A stretch of 6,124 bases of DNA from Flavisolibacter sp. (GTDB lineage Bacteria; Bacteroidota; Bacteroidia; Chitinophagales; Chitinophagaceae): contig JAICTW010000182.1 of the NCBI GenBank assembly GCA_025936195.1, forward strand, positions 1 through 6,124, read 5' to 3'. This document shows, one piece after another, positions 1 to 6,124 of this stretch. The position numbers and the translations under genes are program-made. Position 1 is the first letter of the stretch. Each line of letters begins with the position of its first letter. The notes beneath the pieces were generated by a model, which was not told the origin of the DNA, searched no databases, and worked only from the letters and a program-made list of their open reading frames with translations.

Positions 1-372
1 ATCAGTAATCGTTGGAACATATTCTACCTGTGCGGTTGCATTGGCATAATTGACAGCAACACTCACAACGCCGGGTGTATTTTCCAAAATGCTTTGCGAA
101 CTGTTGGCGCATGATGCACAACTCATATTGAGTACCGGGAAGTTTTTCTTTACGGTATCTACATCATAGCCCAAATCCCGAATTGCCTTTACCGCTTTGG
201 GAATCGTTTCAAGTTCATCATCAGCAGTAATAACCGTCCTGTTATTATTCAGTTCAACCTTATGGGATTTAATACCTTCTACCTTACCAAGCCCTTTATC
301 TACAATCAAGGCACAGTGTTCGCTGTCGACACCGGCTAATGGAAGATTGATTGTGTTTATTTCGTTTTTCAT
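1..372 (-). CDS. copA: Heavy-metal (probably Cu+) translocating P-type ATPase, N-terminal part
   Basis: This is the first 124 residues of a P1B-type ATPase, an inner-membrane pump that exports Cu+ (less likely another soft metal) using ATP. The rest lies beyond the left edge, so the membrane helices, CPC motif and DKTG site are not visible. Two HMA (ferredoxin-like) metal-binding domains are seen. HMA1 (about residues 5-70) is degenerate: where CxxC is expected it reads DSEHCALIVDKG, with the lone Cys20. HMA2 (from about residue 77) has the canonical MSCASC motif with Cys85 and Cys88; the Met-x-Cys-x-x-Cys form is typical of copper pumps. The degenerate-then-canonical order is, from memory, common in Bacteroidota CopA proteins. 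The ATG at 372-370 follows an A-rich leader without a Shine-Dalgarno site. An HMA-AraC regulator gene lies directly upstream on the same strand. The family is secure; the metal is inferred from the motif and the neighbour. Confidence 0.9.
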   Translation of the reverse strand, partial: MKNEINTINLPLAGVDSEHCALIVDKGLGKVEGIKSHKVELNNNRTVITADDELETIPKAVKAIRDLGYDVDTVKKNFPVLNMSCASCANSSQSILENTPGVVSVAVNYANATAQVEYVPTITD

Positions 373-420
373 GGCTTTTCTTTTTTAGCATCACAAAGGT
401 CCTAAAATGGCAAAGGCGCA

Positions 421-450
421 CTGTTACATCCTGATGGATAAGATGTACAG
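421..450. promoter_or_regulatory. Imperfect inverted repeat between the HMA-AraC regulator and copA (candidate operator)
   Basis: The arms CTGTTACATC (421-430) and GATGTACAG (442-450) are inverted copies of each other with a single unpaired T, around an 11-nt centre. The element lies in the 106-bp gap, about 50-80 nt upstream of the copA start. No T-run follows it in the direction of transcription, so it does not look like a terminator. A dyad here could bind the upstream AraC-type regulator or another metal-responsive factor. A weak -7-like GACCTTTG on the minus strand (401-394) would place the dyad near the -35 to -60 region of copA. The repeat is seen directly; its function is inferred. 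Confidence 0.4.
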
Positions 451-478
451 ATAATTGTGCCAGCGGAATGGATGGACT

Positions 479-1045
479 TTAGTTTTTTACATCGTCAATA
501 TGCTTTCGATGGATTGCTCCCAGCTGCTTGAATTGTGAGGGTGTCATGCCGGTGAGCTTCTTGAACTGATTGGATAGGTGCTGCGTGCTGCTGTAGCCGA
601 GATTGAACGCTATTTGGCTTAGCGACTGCTCATCATACATCAATAACTCTTTTGTTTTTTCGATTTTTTGCAGACTAAAAAACTGTTCAATGGTAATACC
701 TTCTACTCCTGAAAACAACCGGCTTATGGAAGAGTAATCTTTGTAAGTATTATCGCTGATATATTTGCTGATGCTGAAATGCTCTTCTATGTCACCGCTC
801 TGCACTTTTTGAATGAGTAAGTTTTTCACCTGCTCTACCAGTTGCATTTTTTGATCATCTAGTAATTCAAAACCTGTCTGCTTTAAATCTTCGGCAAACT
901 GTTGCAGTTTCGCTTTGTCTGGCTCTTTTGTTAGCTCCACTTCGCCCAACCGTACATACTTTGTTTGCAGATTATTTCTCTCTAAAATCTGCTCTACCGA
1001 TGTAATACAACGGGGGCAAACCATATTTTTTATAACCAGCTTCAT
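479..1045 (-). CDS. HMA-AraC fusion transcriptional regulator, probably metal-responsive
   Basis: This 188-residue protein joins a small N-terminal HMA-like domain to a C-terminal AraC DNA-binding domain. Residues 1-65 show the start of a ferredoxin-like fold: strand KLVIKNM, then CPRC with Cys10 and Cys13 as the likely metal ligands, then an alpha helix. Residues 90-175 form the paired helix-turn-helix unit. The diagnostic second half is SLSQIAFNLGYSS, followed by FKKLTGMTPSQFK. At 188 residues it is shorter than classical AraC proteins (about 280-300) because it lacks the cupin sugar-binding domain. Position and fusion suggest a cytoplasmic Cu+ sensor acting on the copA gene immediately downstream, and perhaps on itself. 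The start at 1045 is chosen because the next Met (residue 8) would remove the first beta strand before CPRC. The gene ends in TAA. The family call is strong; the metal and targets are inferred. Confidence 0.9.
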   Translation of the reverse strand: MKLVIKNMVCPRCITSVEQILERNNLQTKYVRLGEVELTKEPDKAKLQQFAEDLKQTGFELLDDQKMQLVEQVKNLLIQKVQSGDIEEHFSISKYISDNTYKDYSSISRLFSGVEGITIEQFFSLQKIEKTKELLMYDEQSLSQIAFNLGYSSTQHLSNQFKKLTGMTPSQFKQLGAIHRKHIDDVKN

Positions 1046-1049
1046 CGAG

Positions 1050-1057
1050 CAAAGTTA
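1050..1057 (-). promoter_or_regulatory. Bacteroidota-type -7 box (TAACTTTG) at the HMA-AraC regulator start
   Basis: The minus strand reads TAACTTTG, a perfect match to the Bacteroidota -7 consensus TAnnTTTG. It ends only 4 nt before the regulator's ATG. A TTTG at 1085-1082 could be the -33 element, but the 24-nt spacer is slightly longer than usual for this phylum. If the box is used, transcription would start at or beside the A of the ATG, giving a leaderless or almost leaderless mRNA. Confidence 0.45.
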
Positions 1058-1166
1058 TGAATTGGCTTTAGCGGTGTACTTCAAATCAAAAGAAAGCTCA
1101 ATGGTAAACACTGATAATAAGAGGTGCGCTGATCTGAAGCGTTTGTAAATCCGAGCATTTTTTCTG

Positions 1167-2168
1167 TTAATACATTATGTTCGCAAAGGCTTTAAAATTT
1201 ATTTGAGGAAAGAACTGCTCTTTTATTTTTTGAGCAAAGTCCTTCAATCCGGAACCATTGATATCCCAAAACACCATCAATTGCACAGCACCCGCGGATA
1301 GTTTGGGGTCAAAAAAAGCAGAGTTGAACTCGTACAAAGGAAATATTGCAGCGGCATCTTCCTTTTTAGTCAACAGTTCAAACGGCATCCCTCCCTGGAT
1401 AGATTCTTTCAAATGGTTTTGCTTGTCGTGCTCAATCGCCACAAGCTTTGGAGTAATGGCATAGGCTCTTTGCTTCTTCTCCCCTTCCGTCATGTAAGCA
1501 AGAAGTGCAGTGTACTCTTTGATCCGGCGGTGGTAGTAATCAATCCAAAGGCTATCAGCTTTTAAGTTCTGTGCAATCATTGCCATCACTTTCGTATTGC
1601 TGGGATCAATACCGGGAGGCGGCGCTCCGTTTCTGACAGCATATTCATCCAAATGCTTTTGCTTCTCATCTATCTTGCCTTGCATAATGGCTAATAAAAA
1701 ATGAATGTATTCTTCCTGACTAACTGTTTTGAAAAAAGGCTTTCCTTTTGGATTCAATACAAAAAAACTATCTGATGCACCTCTGTGCAGGGGATCAACG
1801 CCTTCACCTACTAACACTCCATTTCGATTAAACCAGGAAAGCGTGAGGGTATCGGTATAAAACTGCGGGAAGTGATAATGGTTGGTTTCATAGTCGAGAA
1901 AGGGCTTCTTCGCCATAAAATAAAAATCGTTGGTAGTAATGCTCATTTGGTAAAGTGGAGCGTATGAAAACTTTTCTTCAAAGCTGAAATCAATGTGGCC
2001 AACTTTTGATCCGGACACCTTGTTTGGAGCGACGCTATATTTTTCTTCAACCATAAAACCCTCCTTCGCCTGTATGAAGGGAATACGATTGAAGACATCT
2101 ATAATCTGGTCGTCTGGAAAACCATCCGCACTATGCGATGCAGTCATCCTTGTCTGCGCCGTTGCCAT
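1167..2168 (-). CDS. Uncharacterised protein, probably exported in its intact form; signal peptide cut off by an amber codon
   Basis: I do not recognise a named family for this 333-residue protein. It begins MATAQTRM; the ATA-Q stretch looks like the tail of a signal peptide whose front half lies just upstream in the same frame, behind a TAG codon at 2171-2169. Residues 35-115 are rich in aromatic residues and alternating hydrophobic residues, suggesting beta strands. Residues 148-260 are charged and helical, including QEEYIHFLLAIMQGKIDEKQ. This resembles the 'vTreEYl' stretches I recall from hypothetical secreted Bacteroidota proteins, which is weak evidence from memory. The last 40 residues contain a hydrophobic strand (VQLMVFWDI) and an amphipathic helix. 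There are no cysteines and no membrane span. The 333 codons are open and end in TAA, so any damage is confined to the signal peptide. It is transcribed divergently from the secreted TPR protein gene at 2400. It could be a young pseudogene, a sequencing error, or a protein restarted at the ATG that directly follows the TAG. Confidence 0.75.
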   Translation of the reverse strand: MATAQTRMTASHSADGFPDDQIIDVFNRIPFIQAKEGFMVEEKYSVAPNKVSGSKVGHIDFSFEEKFSYAPLYQMSITTNDFYFMAKKPFLDYETNHYHFPQFYTDTLTLSWFNRNGVLVGEGVDPLHRGASDSFFVLNPKGKPFFKTVSQEEYIHFLLAIMQGKIDEKQKHLDEYAVRNGAPPPGIDPSNTKVMAMIAQNLKADSLWIDYYHRRIKEYTALLAYMTEGEKKQRAYAITPKLVAIEHDKQNHLKESIQGGMPFELLTKKEDAAAIFPLYEFNSAFFDPKLSAGAVQLMVFWDINGSGLKDFAQKIKEQFFPQINFKAFANIMY

Positions 2169-2228
2169 CTATACATTTAGTGCGAAACAAATAATTAAAA
2201 CTGACAGCCATAAAAGTTGTCTGCTCAT
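2169..2228 (-). pseudogene. Detached signal-peptide fragment ending in in-frame TAG
   Basis: The minus-strand ATG at 2228-2226 opens a 19-codon frame, MSRQLLWLSVLIICFALNV, then TAG (2171-2169), then directly ATG GCA ACG GCG CAG in the same frame. Joined together the product would have a basic n-region (SRQ), a hydrophobic core and an ATA-Q cleavage site, a textbook Sec signal peptide for the 333-residue protein downstream. One substitution from CAG, AAG, GAG, TGG, TTG or TCG would create this TAG. I read it as the true 5' end of the downstream gene, interrupted by a nonsense mutation or a base-call error. General TAG reassignment is unlikely, since the 648-residue gene appears to end in TAG. 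Confidence 0.65.
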
Positions 2229-2399
2229 AATTGGTTATAGTTTAGAATGAAAATCAACTTGTACTAGTTCACAAAACTCGTCTATCAGCATTTCTGTTGC
2301 CATATAACATTTGTCAGATGGTTTACCAGTCCATCGCTATCTACTTTCGCTGCTTCCAAAATCCTTGCTCTCCACACATTCACAACTTTAACTCCTGTT
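2229..2399. other. Divergent intergenic region between the two uncharacterised secreted-protein genes
   Basis: These 171 bp should hold the promoters of both flanking genes. No perfect TAnnTTTG box is present on either strand. The closest plus-strand matches are TACTTTCG (2342-2349) and AACATTTG (2306-2313), each with one mismatch and no well-spaced -33 TTG. No tRNA-like or terminator-like structure was seen. No convincing small gene lies here. Confidence 0.5.
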
Positions 2400-4346
2400 A
2401 TGACTATCCGGTTTATATCAATAATTCTGATGCTTAATTTTTGTAGCGGTATTAATGCACAGCAAGCTCTCTCCAAAGCCCAGGCAGAGCAAGTGAAAAA
2501 GCAGCTGCAGTCTATGCTTGACAGCAAACAATTTGACAGGGCAACATTGGAAAAAATGAAAAAAGAAATGGGTCAAAAGCAGCTAACATCAATCCCTGAT
2601 AAATCGGTTTTGCTCTCCTCACTCCCCCATCAGCCTTTTACCAAGGAACAGTTGGTAGCTTATCTGAAAAACCTGGAAGCATCAATAGCTAAAACCACAC
2701 CTGGAATAGCACAGGAAGCCGGAAGTCTACTCGCTGGCACTACTGCCGAACAAGGAGAAGCCAAAGCTGTGATGGCCTGGTACAACTCTGCGCCGGAAAC
2801 GGCCATTTACATGAGCACACATCTTGGTATTCAACATCCTGATGGTCTTTTAAACCTGAATAATTTGAGTGCCATGCTCAACCTGTATGGTTCGCAGGAA
2901 AAAGCTATTCCCATTTTAAAAACGGTGCTGCAATATGTCCCCCAAAACACCATGGTATTAAACAATCTTGGACAAGCGTATGCTGGCTTGGGTGCCAGGG
3001 ATACAGCACTTTATTACCTGAGTGCCTGTATGGCGGTGGCACCACATCACCCCGAGGCTTGTACAACTGCAGGAAAGATTGAAGAAAGCAAGGGCAATAC
3101 AGAAAAAGCAGTTGAAGATTACCGCAATGCTTTGAAAGGTGCCTATTCAGAGGAAGCAGCAAACCGGCTGGAGAAATTAAGTCCAAACGAGGATGTTTTG
3201 CCTTTCATTTTGCCCCGTTTTAATCCGCCTTATTTTAATTTATATAAATACGCTTTGCCCGAGCAAAACATGGATGTGGACTCTACCGAATCTTTTATGT
3301 ACCAGTATAGCAACTACAGAAGTCTGCTGGGAAAGTTAAGCTCCGCATACTCTCAATTGGGAAGTGAAGAGGCCGAAAAAGCAAGAAAGGATATGGTAAA
3401 GACGCAACAACAAGTTCTCCATGGTGAGGAGCTTTTTATTGCAAACCCATTTACCAATTTAGCGGGCAGAATGCTGGTCTGGTCCATGATTGCCACCCAT
3501 AATGAAGCGGATTATGTACACATGAAAAAGCAACAATTAGAAGGCGATTTGGATACCTTGTATCGAAACTACCAACGCAAGGACCAGGCAACGGATGGTG
3601 GTTGCAAAGAGCACAACCATGTTGCCAATAAGTATCTGGAAGAGGCGGCACTTGTCCGCAAAGACTGGCAAAAATACCAGCTGCGTGCAGCCCGAAATGT
3701 ATTTTATCTATTCACTTATTGGCAATATTTGGGTGCATTCGATAATTATGCAGCACATGCTTCTTACTACGAAAATGCAAGCAAGTACCTGACGGAAATT
3801 AATCAGTTATGTCAAACACAGTTTGTTTATCCTTATCCCTACTGTCAAAGACCTAACGTTGCGAAGCCTGCACCGCAGGAAGACAGCACTCAGAAAGCAC
3901 CGGATTGTCCTATCAATATTGAGATACCAATCATTATCGGCAAAATAAAACTGGACTGTTCTCAATTTGTAATCAGCGGTGGTGAGGCGCTTCGGTTGAA
4001 ATACAAGAAAAACTTTACTACTGGTCAGTCTACTATGAGTGTAGGTGCAGGTTTAGGTTTTGATGTTGGGAAAAACTTTGATGGTGTCAACATAAAAGGA
4101 AGCATAAAGGCAGAAGAAAATTTTTACGTGTGTTTTGATGGAGGAAATAACTTTCAGGATGCCGGCTTTTCCTTTGAAGCCAATGCTTCCGGTTCTATTG
4201 ACATGAAGATAGATGGTGTTCCTAAAAGCATGAACCTTGCCAGCGGAGAAGTCGGGGATGGATACAAAATAGGAATCAATTCTGGCTGGAGCGATAACGG
4301 TTTTAAGCATAGTGGAAAAACCATTTTAGTTGGGAAAGGACGGTAG
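2400..4346 (+). CDS. Secreted TPR protein with Gly-rich beta-type C-terminus, function unknown
   Basis: This 648-residue protein begins with a Sec signal peptide: MTIRF, hydrophobic IISLML-type core, likely cleavage at GINA-QQ (after residue 20). LNFC is not a proper lipobox, so a lipoprotein is unlikely. Residues 21-100 are charged helices. About three TPRs follow, at roughly 149-180, 183-216 and 217-250 (for example VLNNLGQAYAGLGARDTALYYL), indicating a protein-protein binding surface. Residues 270-480 are helical and very rich in Tyr, Phe and Trp, with no family I can name. A Pro-rich, Cys-bearing linker (484-505) leads to residues 506-645: alternating hydrophobic strands and Gly (VGAGLGFDVGKN, SFEANASGSIDM), suggesting a beta barrel or sandwich. 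Eight cysteines lie outside the signal peptide. No type IX secretion C-terminal signal was evident. It is likely periplasmic or associated with the outer membrane. The sensor kinase gene follows after 65 bp. No upstream in-frame ATG was found in the preceding codons checked. It ends in TAG. Confidence 0.85.
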   Translation: MTIRFISIILMLNFCSGINAQQALSKAQAEQVKKQLQSMLDSKQFDRATLEKMKKEMGQKQLTSIPDKSVLLSSLPHQPFTKEQLVAYLKNLEASIAKTTPGIAQEAGSLLAGTTAEQGEAKAVMAWYNSAPETAIYMSTHLGIQHPDGLLNLNNLSAMLNLYGSQEKAIPILKTVLQYVPQNTMVLNNLGQAYAGLGARDTALYYLSACMAVAPHHPEACTTAGKIEESKGNTEKAVEDYRNALKGAYSEEAANRLEKLSPNEDVLPFILPRFNPPYFNLYKYALPEQNMDVDSTESFMYQYSNYRSLLGKLSSAYSQLGSEEAEKARKDMVKTQQQVLHGEELFIANPFTNLAGRMLVWSMIATHNEADYVHMKKQQLEGDLDTLYRNYQRKDQATDGGCKEHNHVANKYLEEAALVRKDWQKYQLRAARNVFYLFTYWQYLGAFDNYAAHASYYENASKYLTEINQLCQTQFVYPYPYCQRPNVAKPAPQEDSTQKAPDCPINIEIPIIIGKIKLDCSQFVISGGEALRLKYKKNFTTGQSTMSVGAGLGFDVGKNFDGVNIKGSIKAEENFYVCFDGGNNFQDAGFSFEANASGSIDMKIDGVPKSMNLASGEVGDGYKIGINSGWSDNGFKHSGKTILVGKGR

Positions 4347-4411
4347 ACAAAACTTACATCAATAAATTCTTTAGATTCGGGGAAATGAAATCAGGCTAAC
4401 AGCATCCGCCA
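4347..4411 (+). other. Short gap between the TPR protein gene and the sensor kinase gene
   Basis: The 65 bp contain no hairpin followed by a T-run, so no factor-independent terminator is visible. There is also no perfect TAnnTTTG box; TAGATTCG at 4372-4379 is a one-mismatch match without a -33 partner. This leaves room for read-through from the upstream gene into the kinase. A four-codon frame at 4385-4399 (MKSG) is too short to call. Confidence 0.4.
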
Positions 4412-6124
4412 ATGAATAACACATTACCCTTTTCCAAAAAGGCCTCTAAGTTTTACCGTAAAGTTGGTGTAGTAGTTATGGCATTACTTCCTTACTTGCA
4501 CTCTCTATCCCAGGTAAATGAAGTTAGAAAAGGAGCAACCAATATAAATGAAGACACAACAAGCGTTCTCTCTCTTTTAGCCACTGGCGATCGTTTCAAA
4601 ACTACGCTACCTGATAGGGCTATGCGCTATTATGAAGAAGCACATAGGCTGGCTAAAAAAATACATTGGGATGCAGGTATTAGTCAATATGTACGTCACG
4701 CCATTTTTGTATTGAACAATCAAGGCAAGTATCAACAAGCACTAGCCCTATGTCAGCAGGCATTACAGATTGCTTCTGCCTCCGGGGATCAAAAAGATTT
4801 GGCAAGAGCTTATAACAATGTAGCGAATGAATACCAATACCTGGGCGAGTTGTCACTTACGGCAGATAATTATCTGAAAGCAGCCGCCATAGCAGAGACA
4901 ATGCATGAACAATCCTTCTTAAAGATATTTGACAACAATCTTTCCTCTGTATTTTTTGAATTGGAACAGTACGATAAAGCATACACTTATGCCAAAGCCT
5001 CCTGGCAAATTGCCCAACAATTACAGGATACGGCAGGAATGGCAATAAGCCTGGTGAACCTCGCCGCAAGTGAGATTCATTTAAATCAATCTTCACAGGC
5101 ACTTCAGCATTTTCAGCAAGTACTATTGTTGAATCAGAAATTGAATGACTATACCCTCAGCTGCGATTGCTATACCGATATGGGCAGCATTGAAATGAAC
5201 GCACATCACATTGAAAAAGCGGAACAAGATTATAAGCAGCTGATTCAATTAGCAGATAAAAATGATAATCCCGGTTACCGGATATTCGGGCTTGCAGGAC
5301 TTGCAGATGTAGCCATATCACGTAAACAATGGGAGGAAGCAGCATCGCTGGTGCAAAAAGCATTGGCATTGGCGGCTACCACAGGAGACCGGAACCAACT
5401 CGTTCAGTTATATGAAAAAGAAGCGAATGTTCAGGAAAGTTTGGGTAATTGGAAAAAGGCTCTTGACTATCGCCGCCGGTATGAGAAACTCAATGATTCA
5501 CTTTTGAATGATAAAACAAGAACCCATATCAATGAATTGGACACCCGTTACCAGGGAGCCAGGAAAGATCAGCAACTAGCAGAAGAACATTTGGAGTTAG
5601 TAAAATCGCAAAGTCTTATAAAAACAAAAAACGTACAGCTATATGCGCTGGTAGCAGGCGTAATCATGTTACTGATCCTTTTTTTATTAGCTCAAAGATT
5701 GTTGCGTCAAAGACAGAAGGTAGCGGTGCTTCGTGCAGAACTAAAAGGACAGGAAGGAGAACGCAAACGCATTGCCCAGGAAATGCATGATGATCTGGGA
5801 TCTGGTCTTACAACGGTATTGTATCTCGGACAATCCCTTGCAGATGGAACAACAATGGAAAAAGAAAATGCTGCCAAAAAGATTGTGGCGACTACAACTT
5901 CATTAGTGGAAACCATGAATGAAATTGTATGGTCCATGAACCAGCGTTACAATTCGTTGGAAGATTTAGTGTCCTATATCCGCCAGCAATCTACTAACTG
6001 GATGGAAAGACCCGGCTTGAATTATGAAATGGATATTCCTGAAACCATTCCTGATATCAATATTAACGGTCAGGTCCGTCGTAATATTTACCTCGTAGTA
6101 AAAGAAGCTCTCCATAATGTGTTG
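4412..6124 (+). CDS. TPR sensor histidine kinase (HisKA_3/NarL-type), C-terminus beyond the window
   Basis: The frame is open for 571 codons to the right edge. Residues 1-33 form a signal peptide (basic FSKKASKFYRK, core VGVVVMALLPYL, cleavage near SLS-Q). Residues 60-360 are a TPR array of about seven helix pairs (for example YNNVANEYQYLGELSLTADNY), expected to lie in the periplasm. A charged coiled coil (about 365-405) leads to one membrane span (410-427), followed by a basic cytoplasmic edge (RLLRQRQK). The dimerisation domain holds the phosphoacceptor His459 in ERKRIAQEMHDDLGSGLT, then NEIVWSMNQRYNSLEDL (503-519). The last visible segment, VVKEALHNVL, is the N-box of the HATPase_c domain, with Glu565 and Asn569. 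The protein should autophosphorylate and pass the phosphate to a response regulator, typically of the LuxR/NarL type, perhaps encoded just to the right. The ligand is unknown; the TPRs suggest a protein or peptide. It may be co-transcribed with the secreted TPR protein gene. The start at 4412 is set by the signal peptide. Confidence 0.92.
   Translation, partial: MNNTLPFSKKASKFYRKVGVVVMALLPYLHSLSQVNEVRKGATNINEDTTSVLSLLATGDRFKTTLPDRAMRYYEEAHRLAKKIHWDAGISQYVRHAIFVLNNQGKYQQALALCQQALQIASASGDQKDLARAYNNVANEYQYLGELSLTADNYLKAAAIAETMHEQSFLKIFDNNLSSVFFELEQYDKAYTYAKASWQIAQQLQDTAGMAISLVNLAASEIHLNQSSQALQHFQQVLLLNQKLNDYTLSCDCYTDMGSIEMNAHHIEKAEQDYKQLIQLADKNDNPGYRIFGLAGLADVAISRKQWEEAASLVQKALALAATTGDRNQLVQLYEKEANVQESLGNWKKALDYRRRYEKLNDSLLNDKTRTHINELDTRYQGARKDQQLAEEHLELVKSQSLIKTKNVQLYALVAGVIMLLILFLLAQRLLRQRQKVAVLRAELKGQEGERKRIAQEMHDDLGSGLTTVLYLGQSLADGTTMEKENAAKKIVATTTSLVETMNEIVWSMNQRYNSLEDLVSYIRQQSTNWMERPGLNYEMDIPETIPDININGQVRRNIYLVVKEALHNVL

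Noticed and set aside
197..388. 63-codon plus-strand frame with hydrophobic stretches opposite the copA N-terminus
   Set aside because: The hydrophobic runs are the complement of the HMA coding sequence; the opposite strand has clear HMA motifs.
1121..1141. Small hairpin CGCT...AGCG downstream of the 333-residue gene, considered as a terminator
   Set aside because: The stem is only about four base pairs and no T-run follows it on the minus strand.
915..1148. 77-codon plus-strand frame opposite the HMA-AraC regulator
   Set aside because: It is antisense to a well-supported regulator, with no domain, signal peptide or promoter support.
2259..2274. Imperfect palindrome TTGT-ACTAGT-TC-ACAA between the divergent genes
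   Set aside because: Arms are only four bases outside the self-complementary ACTAGT core and are offset by two bases; such patterns are expected by chance in AT-rich intergenic DNA.
2306..2349. Near-matches to TAnnTTTG (AACATTTG, TACTTTCG) upstream of the 648-residue gene
   Set aside because: Each has a mismatch in the core and neither has a TTG at suitable -33 spacing, so a promoter could not be called.
2285..2527. 80-codon minus-strand frame with many Cys overlapping the start of the 648-residue gene
   Set aside because: It lies antisense to a clear signal peptide and helical coding sequence, has no recognisable protein features, and is read as a shadow frame.
4385..4399. Tiny frame MKSG ahead of the sensor kinase, considered as a leader peptide
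   Set aside because: Four codons with no attenuator-like structure and no run of regulatory codons; probably chance.

Overview
This window looks like chromosomal DNA from a member of the Bacteroidota, most plausibly a Chitinophagaceae-like genus. Three things point that way. No purine-rich Shine-Dalgarno site stands out before any start. One upstream region carries a perfect TAnnTTTG -7 box, which is typical of the phylum. The protein types also fit: a two-HMA copper ATPase whose first HMA is degenerate, an HMA-AraC fusion regulator, and a periplasmic-TPR sensor kinase with an EMHDDLG phosphoacceptor box. The genus is not provable from the sequence.

Left part, minus strand (1-1045): a metal-resistance module. 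A small AraC-type regulator (479-1045) with an N-terminal HMA-like CPRC metal-binding motif lies 106 bp upstream of, and in the same direction as, the start of a heavy-metal (probably Cu+) P-type ATPase (1-372). Only the ATPase N-terminus is inside the window. The gap between them holds an imperfect inverted repeat that could be the regulator's operator. The regulator's own start lies only 4 nt after a TAACTTTG box, so its message may be leaderless.

Middle part (1167-4346): two divergently transcribed genes for proteins of unknown function, separated by about 170 bp. The leftward gene (1167-2168) encodes a 333-residue protein. Its signal peptide appears to be cut off from it by an in-frame amber codon (2169-2171), so the intact exported form would need a repaired or read-through codon. 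The rightward gene (2400-4346) encodes a 648-residue secreted protein with an N-terminal signal peptide, about three TPRs, an aromatic-rich helical middle and a Gly-rich beta-type C-terminus.

Right part, plus strand (4412-6124): the first 571 codons of a sensor histidine kinase. It has a signal peptide, a periplasmic TPR array, a coiled coil, one membrane span, a HisKA_3-type dimerisation domain (His459) and the start of the ATPase domain. The window ends inside the N-box. A response regulator gene may follow outside the window. The kinase starts 65 bp after the 648-residue gene on the same strand and could be co-transcribed with it.

No tRNA, rRNA, insertion sequence, CRISPR array or clear factor-independent terminator was seen. 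No gene-free stretch exceeds 300 bp.
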